A stretch of 64,000 nucleotides of DNA from Methylobacterium sp. J-070 (GTDB taxonomy: Bacteria; Pseudomonadota; Alphaproteobacteria; Rhizobiales; Beijerinckiaceae). Shown here piece by piece: positions 9,115 through 18,465 of the stretch (position 1 is its first letter; the number at the start of each line of letters is the position of its first letter). The stretch lies in contig NZ_JAKSXX010000101.1 of the NCBI RefSeq assembly GCF_022829385.1, positions 62,001-126,000 on the forward strand, read 5' to 3'. The translations under genes and the position numbers were made by a program. The notes below the pieces were generated by a model. The model made no database searches. It saw only the letters and a program-made list of their open reading frames with translations, and was not told the origin of the DNA.

Positions 9115-9544
9115 GGATGTCCCCGCCCCTGGCAGCGCAGCTGGATACGGTTTCCATGCGCCCCTCTGCTCGAATGCGGAGCTAAAGTTCCAACTCCTGC
9201 CAGCGGTCGCTCATCTACGGCGTCGCTCGCTGGTATTTGGTATGCCATATCTGGAATGCCGTCAACGCTGGGGCTGACAAAAGGCATTTTCCTTCCTGCT
9301 GGGTGATGCCCGCCGTCGCCGGCTCCGACGGTTCGGGACTGGCGCCGATGCAGGCGGCCACGCGCCCGCGTGGGTGTCGGCGCCGTGGCGATTGCTGGAC
9401 TTTCGTGAGCGGAAAGACCGCGCACAGCGCGACGACATGCTTTTGCCGTGTCGTCATGCGAGAGCCGCCCGACACGGGCGCGGCGATGCCGTGGTGCACC
9501 CGCGCGGATCGACCATCGAGGCCGGCGAGGCCGGGAATCAAGCC
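9115..9544. other. Divergent promoter region between PAS-frc and the KpsE-like gene
   Basis: A 430-base non-coding gap between divergent genes. It contains the second copy of the oxalate operator-like motif (9238-9256), about 125 bases upstream of the PAS start. The remaining sequence shows no recognisable gene. Confidence 0.5.
9238..9256. promoter_or_regulatory. Candidate operator of the oxalate genes (copy 2)
   Basis: TTGGTATGCCATATCTGGAA (9237-9256) contains the pseudo-palindrome TGGTATGCCA followed by TCTGGAA. Aligned with 1800-1817 it agrees at 13 of 18 positions, including the CATA.CTGGAA block. It precedes the PAS-frc arm as copy 1 precedes oxlT-oxc. Confidence 0.45.
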
Positions 9545-10786
9545 ATGAACATGGAGATCCGGGACGCCAAGGGGCAGCCGGTCACGACGACGGACCGCCA
9601 GCAGGCGATCTCCGAGTCACTGCGGCAGATCGCGCGCATGTCGCGCTTCGCCGACCGGCGGAAGGGCATCCGGTCCTACCAGACCCACGTCAAGAACGAT
9701 CCCTGGATCCCGATCCTCTTCGTCATCTGCTTCGTGCTGCCCACGCTCGCCGGGGCGATCTATTACGGGCTGATCGCGTCGGACCGCTACGTCAGCGAGG
9801 CGCGGTTCGCGATTCGGCCGGCCCTCGGGTCGTCCGAGAAGGGATCGTCCGAAACGGGCGGGAACAACTCGAGCGGCCAGAGCCAGATGGCCGCGCAGGA
9901 CACGCTGATCACCCGCGAATACATCCTCAGCCGGCCGATGCTGGAGACGATCGAGGCGCAGCTGCCCATCCGTCAGTGGTTCAGCAGCGACAGCATCGAC
10001 TATTTCTCGCGCTTCGACCCGGAGAAGCCGATCGAGAAGTTTCTCCGCTACTGGAAGCGGCGCGTCGATGTGGAGATCGAAGGGGGCTCGGGCATCCTGT
10101 CGGTGACCGTTGCGGCTTTCGACCCCGATCAGTCGTTCGCCCTCGCCAAGGCCGTGATGAAAGAGGCCGAGCGGATGGTGAACGACCTCAGCGTCAAGTC
10201 CCGCCAGGACGCCGTCGCGGAAAGCACGCGCGAGCTGAAGCGCGCCGAGGAGCGGATGACCGAGATCCGCCTCGCGACCCGCGATCTGCGCAATCGCGAG
10301 GGGATACTCGACGCGCAGAAGTCAAATGACACCAATCTGAAGCTCATCGCGGAAATGCGCGCTGCCCGCATCAACCTGGCGGTCCAACTCGCGATCGGCC
10401 AGCGCGACCTCGGACCGGACTCCCGCCGGATCATGGACTTCAAGCAGCAGATCAAGGATCTCGACGACAACATCGCCCGGATCGAGCGGCAATCCGCCAG
10501 CCAGGACCCGGAGCAGAAGCGCGTGCTCTCCGACGCCCTCACGCGGTTCGAGGCGCTCGAGACCGACCGCAAGAATGCCGAGAAGTATTATCAGCAGGTG
10601 CTGACCGCCTACGAGCGGTCGCGCATCGTGGCCGCCCGTCAGATCGAGTTCTTCAGTCCGATTGTCGAGCCGGTGCGGGCGAGTTCCGCCATCGAGCCGC
10701 GGCGGATGCTGATGATCGGCCTGATCACCGCGGGATCCGCAGCGCTCTTCGGCGCCGCCATGTTCGCCCGGAAGATGATGGCCTGA
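9545..10786 (+). CDS. Capsule/polysaccharide export inner-membrane protein (KpsE/BexC-like)
   Basis: A 413-residue polysaccharide co-polymerase of the PCP-3 type. One membrane segment lies at about 55-77 and a second near 391-410, with a long periplasmic coiled-coil domain between. In capsule ABC export systems such proteins link the inner-membrane transporter KpsMT to the outer-membrane channel KpsD. None of those partners is next to this gene in the window, so it is an orphan or its partners lie elsewhere. The ATG at 9545 was chosen because the upstream frame is low-complexity and lacks family similarity. Confidence 0.8.
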   Translation: MNMEIRDAKGQPVTTTDRQQAISESLRQIARMSRFADRRKGIRSYQTHVKNDPWIPILFVICFVLPTLAGAIYYGLIASDRYVSEARFAIRPALGSSEKGSSETGGNNSSGQSQMAAQDTLITREYILSRPMLETIEAQLPIRQWFSSDSIDYFSRFDPEKPIEKFLRYWKRRVDVEIEGGSGILSVTVAAFDPDQSFALAKAVMKEAERMVNDLSVKSRQDAVAESTRELKRAEERMTEIRLATRDLRNREGILDAQKSNDTNLKLIAEMRAARINLAVQLAIGQRDLGPDSRRIMDFKQQIKDLDDNIARIERQSASQDPEQKRVLSDALTRFEALETDRKNAEKYYQQVLTAYERSRIVAARQIEFFSPIVEPVRASSAIEPRRMLMIGLITAGSAALFGAAMFARKMMA

Positions 10787-10832
10787 CGCGGCCTTCCGGG
10801 GGGCCTCCGGGTCCCGGCCTTCCCGGCGAGGG

Positions 10833-11399
10833 TCAGCCGGCGCGCGGGCCGACGGTGCCGCCGGTCCAGCCCTGCGCCCGCCAGCCTTCGGCGCGTTCGT
10901 CGAGATCGATCGAGCCGGCCTGGTCGAGGATGGTCAGGGCGCGATCGGCACGGGACTCGTCGGCCCGGACGGTCACCAGGGTGCCGCCCCGGCGCACGCC
11001 CTCGGCGTAGGTCTCGGCTTCGCCCTCGCTGAGGCCCGCCCCCGTCAAACCGCCGATCAGACCCCCGGCCGCGGCACCGACACCGGCGCCCGTCAGAGCG
11101 GCCACCAACCAGCCCGCGGCGACGACCGGTCCGAGGCCCGGGATCGCGAGAAGTCCGAGGCCGGCGAGCAGGCCGGCGCCCCCGCCCAGGACCGTGCCGA
11201 CCGTCGCACCGGTGCCGGCGGCGTCCGCCGGGGCGGGCGCGGCTTTGCCGGACGGCGACGCCACGGCCGACCCGGTCTCGCTCCGGTTCGACACGATGCT
11301 GATGTCCGTGTGGGGAATGCCGGCGGCCTCGAGCCGGTCCACCGCGCCGGCGGCGGCTTCGTAGTCGTCGAACAGGGCGGTCAGGGCGCGTGCGGACAT
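10833..11399 (-). CDS. Glycine-rich general-stress-like membrane protein
   Basis: A 188-residue protein. The N-terminus (LTALFDDYEAAAGAVDRLEA, about 4-23) resembles the YflT/GsiB-like fold used to sense or bind in general stress proteins. A central Gly/Ala-rich hydrophobic stretch (about 70-140) has glycine-zipper character, and the C-terminal domain contains GGTLVTVRA. Similar proteins are abundant and often stress-induced in Methylobacterium relatives. The ATG at 11399 is preceded by GGAGGTTTCC (on the coding strand) and fits better than longer starts. It is divergent from flhA. The molecular function is unknown. Confidence 0.7.
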   Translation of the reverse strand: MSARALTALFDDYEAAAGAVDRLEAAGIPHTDISIVSNRSETGSAVASPSGKAAPAPADAAGTGATVGTVLGGGAGLLAGLGLLAIPGLGPVVAAGWLVAALTGAGVGAAAGGLIGGLTGAGLSEGEAETYAEGVRRGGTLVTVRADESRADRALTILDQAGSIDLDERAEGWRAQGWTGGTVGPRAG

Positions 11400-11555
11400 G
11401 GAAACCTCCGGCATCCTCGGATCTGCGCCCGAGCGGATCGCGACGGCAGGTCCAGCCCGAGGGAATGGGACCGGCCCGATCGTTCCAGAGTCGAGCGGTT
11501 GCCGACCTTCAAGCGGCAATGCCAGCGCGGGTTCCCGCAGGCATCGGCGCACGCC

Positions 11556-11571
11556 TTAACGCGCCGCTAAC
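11556..11571 (+). promoter_or_regulatory. CtrA-like box upstream of flhA
   Basis: TTAA-CGCGCCG-CTAAC matches the CtrA consensus TTAA-N7-TTAAC with one mismatch. It is 72 bases before the flhA start. Class II flagellar genes of this kind are CtrA targets in Caulobacter, and ctrA is encoded 6 kb away. Confidence 0.55.
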
Positions 11572-11642
11572 CATCCGCCCGGCAGATCTTGCCGGGTCTG
11601 CCGCGGAAATGCTCCGCCGGTGGACGGACACGGATGGGATCG

Positions 11643-13784
11643 ATGGCGGAGACGGCGAGCGCGCCGGCACGAATGGGAGCCGCGGCGATACTCGGCCAGC
11701 TCGTGCTGCCGACGCGCGGCGACATCCAGGCGCTGTCCAAGCGCTCGGACCTCATGTTCGCCACCGGCGTCATGGCGATCCTGGCGGTCCTGATCTTTCC
11801 GCTGCCGGCGATCCTGCTCGACCTGCTCCTCGCGGTCTCGATCATCATGTCGGTGCTGATCATGATGACCGGCCTGTCGATCGACAATCCGCTCGAATTC
11901 ACCGTCTTCCCGACGCTGCTGCTCATCGCCACGATGCTGCGGCTCGCCCTGAACCTCGCCTCGACGCGCCTCATCCTCGGGCACGGCCACGAGGGCACGG
12001 CGGCGGCCGGCCACGTCATCGAGGCCTTCGGCCACTTCGTCATGGGCGGCAACTTCGTCATCGGGATCATCGTGTTCGCGATCCTGATCATCGTGAACTT
12101 CGTGGTGATCACGAAGGGCTCGGGCCGGATCGCCGAGGTCGCGGCCCGCTTCACCCTCGACGCCATGCCGGGCAAGCAGATGGCCATCGACGCCGATCTC
12201 TCGGCGGGGCTCATCGACGAGAAGGCCGCCAAGGCCCGTCGGGCGGCGCTGGAAGAGGAATCCGCCTTCTTCGGCGCCATGGACGGCGCCTCGAAATTCG
12301 TGCGCGGCGATGCGGTGGCGGCCCTGCTGATCACGTTCATCAACGTGGTCGGCGGCATCATCATCGGCGTGGCCCAGCAGGGGCTGAGCTTCGGCGACGC
12401 CGCCAAGAGCTACACGCTGCTGACCATCGGCGACGGCCTGGCGAGCCAGGTGCCGGCGCTGATCGTCTCGACGGCCGCGGGCCTGCTGGTCTCGAAGGCC
12501 GGCGTGCGCGGCGCGGCCGACAAGGCGCTCGGCAAGCAGCTCGCGAAGTATCCGAAGGCGCTGGGCATGTCGGCGGCCGTGATGCTGCTCATCGCCCTGC
12601 TGCCCGGCATGCCGATGCTGCCGTTCCTGCTGCTCGGCGGCGGAGCGGGCTACGCGGCCTGGCGAGCCAACAAGACCGCCAAGCAGGCGCCGCTCCTCGA
12701 CGCGAAGGGCGCGCCGGCCGACGGCACCGCGGGCGCGGCAACCCCCAAGGAGGAAACGGTCACCGACCTCCTGAAGCTCGACGACCTCAAGCTCGAGATG
12801 GGCTACGCGCTCCTCGCCCTGGTCAACGGCGAGGGCCAGGACCGGCTCACCGACCAGATCAAGGCCCTGCGCCGCCAGCTCGCGGCGGAACTGGGCTTCG
12901 TGATGCCGTCCGTCCGCATCCTCGACAACGTCCAGCTCGACGCCAATTCCTACGTGGTCCGGGTCAAGGAGATCGAGGCCGGCTCCGGCCGGATCTTCCC
13001 GGGCCAGTTCATGGCGATGGACCCGATGGGCGGTCAGGTGCAGCTGCCCGGCCAGCACATGCTGGAGCCGACCTTCGGCCTGCCGGCGACCTGGATCGAC
13101 GCGGCGCTTCGCGACCAGGCACAGCTCAAGGGCTACACGGTCGTCGATGCGGCCACCGTGGTCTCGACCCACCTCACGGAGGTGATCAAGGCGCACGTCT
13201 CCGAACTGCTGAACCATGTGGAGGTCTCGAAGCTGCTGCGCGAGCTGTCCAAGGAGCATGCCGAGCTGCTCAAGGAGATCGTGCCCTCGCAGATCTCGAC
13301 CACCGGCATCCAGCGGGTGCTGCAGTTCCTCCTCGCCGAGCGCGTCTCCATCCGCGACCTCGGGGCGATCGTGGAGGCGATCGCCGAGGTGGCGGGCGGG
13401 GTGAAGAACCCCCGCGACGTGGTCGAGCACGTCCGCGCGCGGCTCGGACGGCAGATCTGCGCCCAGTACCAGGACCAGGGCGGCACCCTGCCGATCATCA
13501 CCCTCTCGCCGGCCTGGGAGCAGGCCTTCATGGAGTCGATCGTGGGCGAGCGCGAGGAGCGCTACCTGGCGATGCAGCCCTCGAAGCTCAGCGAATTCGT
13601 CACCGCGGTCCGCGATCGGTTCGAGACCGCCGCCCGCCAGGGCGAGATGCCGGTCCTGGTCACCTCGGCGCAGACGCGGCCCTTCGTGCGCTCGATCATC
13701 GAGCGGTTCCGCCGCGAGACGCCGGTGATGAGTCAGGCCGAGATCCACCCGCGGGCGCGGTTGCGGACGGTGAACTCGATCTGA
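11643..13784 (+). CDS. flhA: Flagellar type III export gate protein FlhA
   Basis: A 713-residue inner-membrane protein of the flagellar export gate. Seven to eight membrane segments fill the first ~330 residues, including the conserved block VRGDAVAALLITF.NVVGG and the PALIVSTAAGLLVSKAG segment. The rest is the cytoplasmic domain that docks chaperone-substrate complexes. ATG codons at 11589, 11634 and 11643 are in frame; 11643 (MAETASAPARMG) gives the usual length. It stands alone, without flhB or fliR, as is common in alphaproteobacteria. A CtrA-like box lies upstream. Confidence 0.95.
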   Translation: MAETASAPARMGAAAILGQLVLPTRGDIQALSKRSDLMFATGVMAILAVLIFPLPAILLDLLLAVSIIMSVLIMMTGLSIDNPLEFTVFPTLLLIATMLRLALNLASTRLILGHGHEGTAAAGHVIEAFGHFVMGGNFVIGIIVFAILIIVNFVVITKGSGRIAEVAARFTLDAMPGKQMAIDADLSAGLIDEKAAKARRAALEEESAFFGAMDGASKFVRGDAVAALLITFINVVGGIIIGVAQQGLSFGDAAKSYTLLTIGDGLASQVPALIVSTAAGLLVSKAGVRGAADKALGKQLAKYPKALGMSAAVMLLIALLPGMPMLPFLLLGGGAGYAAWRANKTAKQAPLLDAKGAPADGTAGAATPKEETVTDLLKLDDLKLEMGYALLALVNGEGQDRLTDQIKALRRQLAAELGFVMPSVRILDNVQLDANSYVVRVKEIEAGSGRIFPGQFMAMDPMGGQVQLPGQHMLEPTFGLPATWIDAALRDQAQLKGYTVVDAATVVSTHLTEVIKAHVSELLNHVEVSKLLRELSKEHAELLKEIVPSQISTTGIQRVLQFLLAERVSIRDLGAIVEAIAEVAGGVKNPRDVVEHVRARLGRQICAQYQDQGGTLPIITLSPAWEQAFMESIVGEREERYLAMQPSKLSEFVTAVRDRFETAARQGEMPVLVTSAQTRPFVRSIIERFRRETPVMSQAEIHPRARLRTVNSI

Positions 13785-14094
13785 GCGCCGCGGTTTCCGG
13801 GGCTGAGCGGGCTGAGTTCGTGGCCCGCCCCGCACCTGCCACGCGCCCTCCCCCTTTGCAGGGGGAGTGTGGCCCCAGCGTCAGCAGGGGTCGGGAGAGG
13901 AAAAACCGCTTTCGGAGAGGTCGCACACTGAGTGCCGTAGCCCGCAGCGTCGCGCTGCCCCTCTCCCGACCCCCTTCGGGGGCTACCCTCCCCCGCAGAG
14001 GGGGAGGGAGACGTGTGTAAACCAGTCGTCACCCTTGTTCGGCGACCCGATAACACGAGCCCCGACGACGCGGCCGCCGGCGTTGCGATCCGCC
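13785..14094. other. Intergenic region after flhA, mostly repeat
   Basis: The 310-base gap between the convergent flhA and flippase-like genes is largely the inverted-repeat element at 13846-14008. No gene is seen in it. Confidence 0.6.
13846..14008. repeat. Long inverted-repeat element, family A
   Basis: Arms of about 55 bases, imperfectly complementary: the left begins CCCTCCCCCTTTGCAGGGGG and continues through GGCCCCAGCGTCAGCAGGGG; the right ends CGCAGAGGGGGAGGG. The module GGCCCC(T/A)GCGTC.GCAGGGG recurs at 55,220-55,250 and, inverted, at 57,715-57,738. Sited between convergent genes, it could act as a terminator-like structure, but the shared modules indicate a dispersed repeat. Confidence 0.65.
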
Positions 14095-15168
14095 TCAGAT
14101 CGCCTTCTGCTTGAGCTCCCGCTCCATCGCGTGCGCGTCGAGTCCGGGCACGATCACGGGCGGCTCGGGCACCGCGGTCGCCTTGGGCCCATGGGCGGCG
14201 GAGCCGATCGCGGCGGCGAGCCGCGAGCGCTCGAAGGCGATCACCACGATGACGGAGACCAGGGCGGGGATCCAGAAATAGAAGATCCGGAAGATGATCA
14301 CCGCCGCGATGATCGCATCCTTCTGCGCCTCGTCGGTGATGTGCATGGCAGTGATGAACACGATCTCGAACACGCCGAGGCCGCCCGGCGCGTGCGAGGC
14401 GAGCGCCACCGAGAACGAGGCCAGGAAGATCGCAAGCACCGGGATGAAGCCCGGATTCATCGCCTCCGGCAGCGAGAAATAGATGATGCCCGCCGCGCCG
14501 AGGAGTTCCAGCGGCGCCGCCAGGAGCTGGCGACCCATGATGCCGGGCCGGGGATACTCAAGCTTGAACGACCGGATGTGCAGCGGGCGCAGGCGCAGGA
14601 TCGAGCCGACCACGTACAGGGCGACAAAGCCCAGCATGCAGATCCCGACCACCAGCGCGGTCTTGGGATCGGTGAGGAAACCGGGGAGCTTGCCTTCGAG
14701 CCGCGTCAGCAGCGTCGGGTCGACCACCAGGGTGAACCCACCGAGCAGGACCGTGCCGAGGAAGAACGTGAACGAGCAGAGGGCCACCAGCACGGCCACC
14801 TGGGCGGCCGTCAAACCCTTGGCGGTGTAGGCCCGGTAGCGCACGAGGGCGCCGGAGAAGACCGAGGCGCCGATGTTGTGCGACAGCGCGTAGGTCGTGA
14901 ACGAGCAGAGTGAGACGAACAGCAACGAGATGTGATGGACGCCCAGATGCAGCAGGGCGATCCGATCGTACCAGGCCAGCGCCGCGTAGGCGACGAGGGT
15001 CGAGAGGGCCGCGAGCAGGATACGGTGCGGCGGGATCGCCAGGATCGCCGCCCAGATCGCCGAGAGCGACGTCGTCTTGAGTTCCTGGTACAGAAAATAA
15101 CCCGACACGATCACGGCCGCGAGGCCGATCAGGGGCCAGATGAACTCGCTGAGCTTCTTCATAAACAC
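14095..15168 (-). CDS. Integral membrane protein, LPG-synthase N-terminal/flippase-like (UPF0104) family
   Basis: A 357-residue protein with about eight hydrophobic segments and a short charged C-terminal tail. The pattern, including the SHNIGASVFSGALVRYRAY and ASHAPGGLGVFE segments, matches the flippase-like membrane domain of lysylphosphatidylglycerol synthases, but the soluble aminoacyl-transferase domain is absent. A role in lipid translocation or envelope maintenance is inferred. An in-frame ATG 6 bases downstream is equally possible as start. Confidence 0.8.
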   Translation of the reverse strand: MFMKKLSEFIWPLIGLAAVIVSGYFLYQELKTTSLSAIWAAILAIPPHRILLAALSTLVAYAALAWYDRIALLHLGVHHISLLFVSLCSFTTYALSHNIGASVFSGALVRYRAYTAKGLTAAQVAVLVALCSFTFFLGTVLLGGFTLVVDPTLLTRLEGKLPGFLTDPKTALVVGICMLGFVALYVVGSILRLRPLHIRSFKLEYPRPGIMGRQLLAAPLELLGAAGIIYFSLPEAMNPGFIPVLAIFLASFSVALASHAPGGLGVFEIVFITAMHITDEAQKDAIIAAVIIFRIFYFWIPALVSVIVVIAFERSRLAAAIGSAAHGPKATAVPEPPVIVPGLDAHAMERELKQKAI

Positions 15169-15330
15169 CGACGCCCCGGGGAGAGCCCCTGATGCGCCGG
15201 CGAGCGACGCGCTGCAAGCGGCCTGAAGGTCGCCGCGACCCCCTTGTCAGGCGATCATGACGGTTTCGTGCCGCGTCGCGCCGCTCGGCCTACGGCCACC
15301 CCAGACTGCCGTCGCCCGTCGAGCCCGGTG

Positions 15331-15738
15331 TCAGCCCCGGGCGCGGTTCAGCCCGATCCCGTCCATCGCGGCCTGGTCGCGGGCCGCATCGGCGGCGCGC
15401 TCGGCGGTGCGCTCGCGGTCGTTGAGGATCTCGACCTTCTTCAATTCCTCGAAGGCCTCGCCGAGTTCGGCCTTCGCCTCGTCGAGCTGACTCTCCAGCG
15501 CCTGGGCGGACTGGCGCATGTTGTCCCGGCGCGTCGCGGCGGCGCGCGCATAGGTCGGATAGGCGAAATGACCGACATCGGTGATTCCGGCGCGCGCCTC
15601 TTCGACGGCGACCTCCCGGTCGAGTTCCACCGCCATGCGCTGGAAATCGGCCATCATCATCTCGATCTGGGTCACGCGCCGGCGCTTCTCGTCGACCTGG
15701 AAGCGGCGCAGGCGGATCAGCGTGTCACGCGATTTCAT
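15331..15738 (-). CDS. fliJ: Flagellar export chaperone/stalk protein FliJ
   Basis: A 135-residue, almost entirely coiled-coil protein (MKSRDTLIRLRRFQVDEKRR...). FliJ inserts into the FliI ATPase ring and links it to FlhA. The product is weakly conserved in sequence but has the right length, charge pattern and position, 152 bases after fliI on the same strand. The ATG at 15738 was preferred to one 21 bases upstream because the MKSR start is typical. Confidence 0.85.
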   Translation of the reverse strand: MKSRDTLIRLRRFQVDEKRRRVTQIEMMMADFQRMAVELDREVAVEEARAGITDVGHFAYPTYARAAATRRDNMRQSAQALESQLDEAKAELGEAFEELKKVEILNDRERTAERAADAARDQAAMDGIGLNRARG

Positions 15739-15889
15739 CAGGACGCTCACTCCACGCAACGCTCAAGGCCAAGCCGGGAACCCTGCCCGACCCGTGCCCC
15801 TGACCGGACCTGCGCCAGGCAGCTCCGCTCGGGTTCTCACTCGTGCATCCGATCCGAGGGCGCGGTGGCTCCGCCTCGGCGCAGGATGC

Positions 15890-17242
15890 CTAGGCCCTGC
15901 CGACGATCTGGCCGAGCCGTTCGTAACCATCGCCGATGGACGTTGCTTCTTCCTTACCCTGCCCCAGAAAAGCCTCAAGATCCGGCATGAGCGCAACGGC
16001 CTCGTCGACCTCCTGCGACGAGCCCGCGCGGTAGGCGCCGAGGCGGATCAGCTCCTCCATGTCGGCGTAGGTCGACAGCACCCGGCGCGCCCGCCGGACC
16101 ACCGGCAGCCAGGCCGGATCGCAGGCGCGCGGCATGGTCCGCGAGACCGAGCGCAGCACGTTGATCGCCGGATAGCGGCCCCGCTCGGCGATCGCCCGCT
16201 CCATGACGATGTGGCCGTCGAGGATGCCCCGCACCGCGTCGGCCACCGGCTCGTTGTGGTCGTCGCCCTCGACCAGAACCGTAAAGAGCGCCGAGATCGT
16301 CCCCTGCCCGACCCCCGGGCCGGCCCGTTCCAGCAGGCGCGGCAATTCCGAAAAGACCGTCGGCGTGTAGCCCTTGGCGGTGGGCGGCTCGCCGGCGGCG
16401 AGGCCGATGTCGCGCTGGGCCATGGCGAACCGCGTGATCGAGTCGATCATGCACAGGACCTTCGCGCCCTGATCGCGGAAGTACTCGGCCACCGAGAGGG
16501 TGACGTAGGCGGCGTTGCGCCGCATCAGCGCCGGCTCGTCGGAGGTCGCCACCACCACGACCGAGCGGGCGAGGCCGGCTGCGCCGAGGTCGTCCTGGAG
16601 GAATTCCTGGACCTCGCGACCGCGCTCACCCACCAGACCGATCACCGCCACGTCGGCGGCGGTGTACCGGGCGAGCATCGACAGCAGGACCGACTTGCCG
16701 ACGCCGGATCCCGCGAAGATGCCCATGCGCTGGCCGGCGCACATGGTCAGGAAGGTGTTGATGCAGCGGATCCCGAGGTCGAGCGGGCCGCCGACCCGCG
16801 TGCGGGCATGCGCCGGCGGCGGGTCGGCCCGGAGCGGGTAGACGTCCTGTCCCTGCGCCAGCGGACCCAGCCCGTCGACCGGACGCCCGAGGGCATCGAT
16901 CACCCGTCCCAGCCATCCCCCGGACGGACGGATGGCGCCGGCGGCCTCGTCGCGCACATAGGCCGGGCAGCCGCGCCGGACCCCGTCCAGGGAGCCGAAC
17001 GGCATCGCGAGCGCGCGGTCGCCCTGGAAACCGATGATCTCGCAGGGGACGAGACCGAGACCGTTGGCGCCCTCGACGTCGATCCGGCCGCCGAGCCGCA
17101 TCGCGGCCACCGGCCCGGCGACCTCCACCAGCAGGCCGCGGATCGCCACCACCCGGCCGAAGGTTTCGAGCACGCCCACCCGCTCGAGGGCGGCACGGGC
17201 CGTTGCGAGGGAAGAAACGGTTCTTGCCGGATCCTGTGTCAT
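15890..17242 (-). CDS. fliI: Flagellum-specific ATPase FliI
   Basis: A 450-residue F1-beta-like ATPase that unloads export cargo from chaperones. The Walker A GSGVGKS is at about 178-184, with the type III ATPase signature [20 protein letters not shown] downstream and a catalytic Glu in GERGREV. The ATG at 17242 (MTQDPARTV) was chosen over an upstream ATG that would extend into the ctrA regulatory region. It precedes fliJ and is divergent from ctrA across a 419-base gap. Confidence 0.95.
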   Translation of the reverse strand: MTQDPARTVSSLATARAALERVGVLETFGRVVAIRGLLVEVAGPVAAMRLGGRIDVEGANGLGLVPCEIIGFQGDRALAMPFGSLDGVRRGCPAYVRDEAAGAIRPSGGWLGRVIDALGRPVDGLGPLAQGQDVYPLRADPPPAHARTRVGGPLDLGIRCINTFLTMCAGQRMGIFAGSGVGKSVLLSMLARYTAADVAVIGLVGERGREVQEFLQDDLGAAGLARSVVVVATSDEPALMRRNAAYVTLSVAEYFRDQGAKVLCMIDSITRFAMAQRDIGLAAGEPPTAKGYTPTVFSELPRLLERAGPGVGQGTISALFTVLVEGDDHNEPVADAVRGILDGHIVMERAIAERGRYPAINVLRSVSRTMPRACDPAWLPVVRRARRVLSTYADMEELIRLGAYRAGSSQEVDEAVALMPDLEAFLGQGKEEATSIGDGYERLGQIVGRA

Positions 17243-17661
17243 CGGCCTGGCTCTCAACGCTTCGTTTACCGGCCTCCTTAACACTGCGGTCCACGGGCAC
17301 GTAGCGGCTCGATCCGGGATCGGTCGCGGCCGAGCTCAACGAAGGCGGTCGGCTGTGGCCCACGGATCACAGCGGCGACCGAAGCGTGACGCGGGAAGTA
17401 CTTAGGCCGCGATGGGCGGACGATCTGGACGCGGACGGTTTGGAATCAGGACCCTGAGCGGGACCGGAGACGCAAAGTTTCTCCTGTCAAGCTGACGGAA
17501 CTGCGAACGAGACGCTTGCGGGCAGGAATCAGGTTTTGTTAACGATTAATCCATAGCGTTCACGTCAAGGGCGACGGGGCGCCCGTCCACAGGCCGGTGG
17601 GCGGGCGAGCGATAAGGACGTGTCTGCGCGCTGATGCGGCCGGCTGGGCTGGGGACCGACG
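17243..17661. promoter_or_regulatory. fliI-ctrA divergent regulatory region
   Basis: A 419-base gap. GAATC (a GANTC site for CcrM-type methylation) occurs at 17443-17447 and 17526-17530. Two TTAA half sites at 17539-17542 and 17546-17549 lie just after the second GANTC, 113 bases before the ctrA start, but with a 3-base rather than the canonical 7-base spacing. This arrangement is reminiscent of the methylation-sensitive, autoregulated ctrA promoters of Caulobacter. No start site can be fixed from sequence alone. Confidence 0.5.
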
Positions 17662-18363
17662 ATGCGGGTACTTTTGATCGAGGACGACAGCGCAACCGCG
17701 CAGAGCATCGAGCTGATGCTCAAGTCCGAGAACTTCAACACCTACACCACCGACCTCGGGGAAGAGGGTGTCGATCTCGGTAAGCTGTACGATTACGACA
17801 TCATCCTCCTCGATCTGAACCTGCCCGACATGTCGGGCTACGAGGTGCTGCGCTCGCTCCGCGTGGCGAAGGTCAAGACGCCGATCCTGATCCTGTCGGG
17901 CATGGCCGGCATCGAGGACAAGGTGAAGGGCCTTGGCTTCGGGGCCGACGACTACCTGACCAAGCCGTTCCACAAGGACGAGCTGGTGGCGCGCATCCAC
18001 GCCATCGTGCGCCGGTCGAAGGGCCACGCGCAGTCGGTCATCACCACCGGCGACCTGGTGGTGAACCTCGACCAGAAGACCGTCGAGGTCGGCGGCGCCC
18101 GGGTGCATCTCACCGGCAAGGAGTACCAGATGCTGGAACTCCTCTCGCTCCGGAAGGGCACGACGCTCACCAAGGAGATGTTCCTCAACCATCTCTACGG
18201 CGGCATGGACGAGCCGGAGCTGAAGATCATCGACGTGTTCATCTGCAAGCTGCGCAAGAAGCTCGCCAACGCCAGCCAGGGAAAGAACTACATCGAGACC
18301 GTCTGGGGCCGCGGCTACGTCCTGCGCGAGCCGATGGACGGCGAGGAGCGGATGGCGGTCTGA
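17662..18363 (+). CDS. ctrA: Cell-cycle transcriptional regulator CtrA
   Basis: A 233-residue OmpR-type response regulator. The phosphorylated Asp is residue 51 (LLDLNLPD), the acidic pocket is E7-D8-D9, Thr/Ser and Lys of the switch are present (LSGMAG, LTKPF), and the winged-helix domain covers about 125-225 with the very conserved KEYQMLELL and [12 protein letters not shown] segments. CtrA controls division, DNA methylation and flagellar genes in alphaproteobacteria. It lies divergent from fliI, and CtrA-like boxes precede flhA and flgI in the window. The C-terminus is less hydrophobic than the Ala-Ala degron of Caulobacter CtrA, ending in MAV. Confidence 0.97.
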   Translation: MRVLLIEDDSATAQSIELMLKSENFNTYTTDLGEEGVDLGKLYDYDIILLDLNLPDMSGYEVLRSLRVAKVKTPILILSGMAGIEDKVKGLGFGADDYLTKPFHKDELVARIHAIVRRSKGHAQSVITTGDLVVNLDQKTVEVGGARVHLTGKEYQMLELLSLRKGTTLTKEMFLNHLYGGMDEPELKIIDVFICKLRKKLANASQGKNYIETVWGRGYVLREPMDGEERMAV

Positions 18364-18386
18364 TCCGCCCGCTCACCGGTATTCGA

Positions 18387-18419
18387 AAAACCCCGTGCGG
18401 TCAGGCCGCGCGGGGTTTT
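18387..18419 (+). terminator. Rho-independent terminator of ctrA
   Basis: AAAACCCCG ... CGGGGTTTT forms a 9-base stem around a GC-rich loop, 24 bases after the ctrA stop, ending in a run of T. It also reads as a terminator from the other strand for the convergent protease gene. Confidence 0.85.
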
Positions 18420-18465
18420 CGCATTTCGAGGGGGCGCACGCCCCGGCGAAGCACGTCCGGGGGCC

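Noticed and set aside
11556..13835. Long open frames opposite flhA, one of 759 codons on the - strand
   Set aside because: They follow the shadow of a strongly conserved gene; composition is skewed and no ribosome site or family match is seen.
17266..17282. A TTAA/TAAA pair close to fliI, as a CtrA box
   Set aside because: The spacing is 9 bases instead of 7, so it does not match the consensus.
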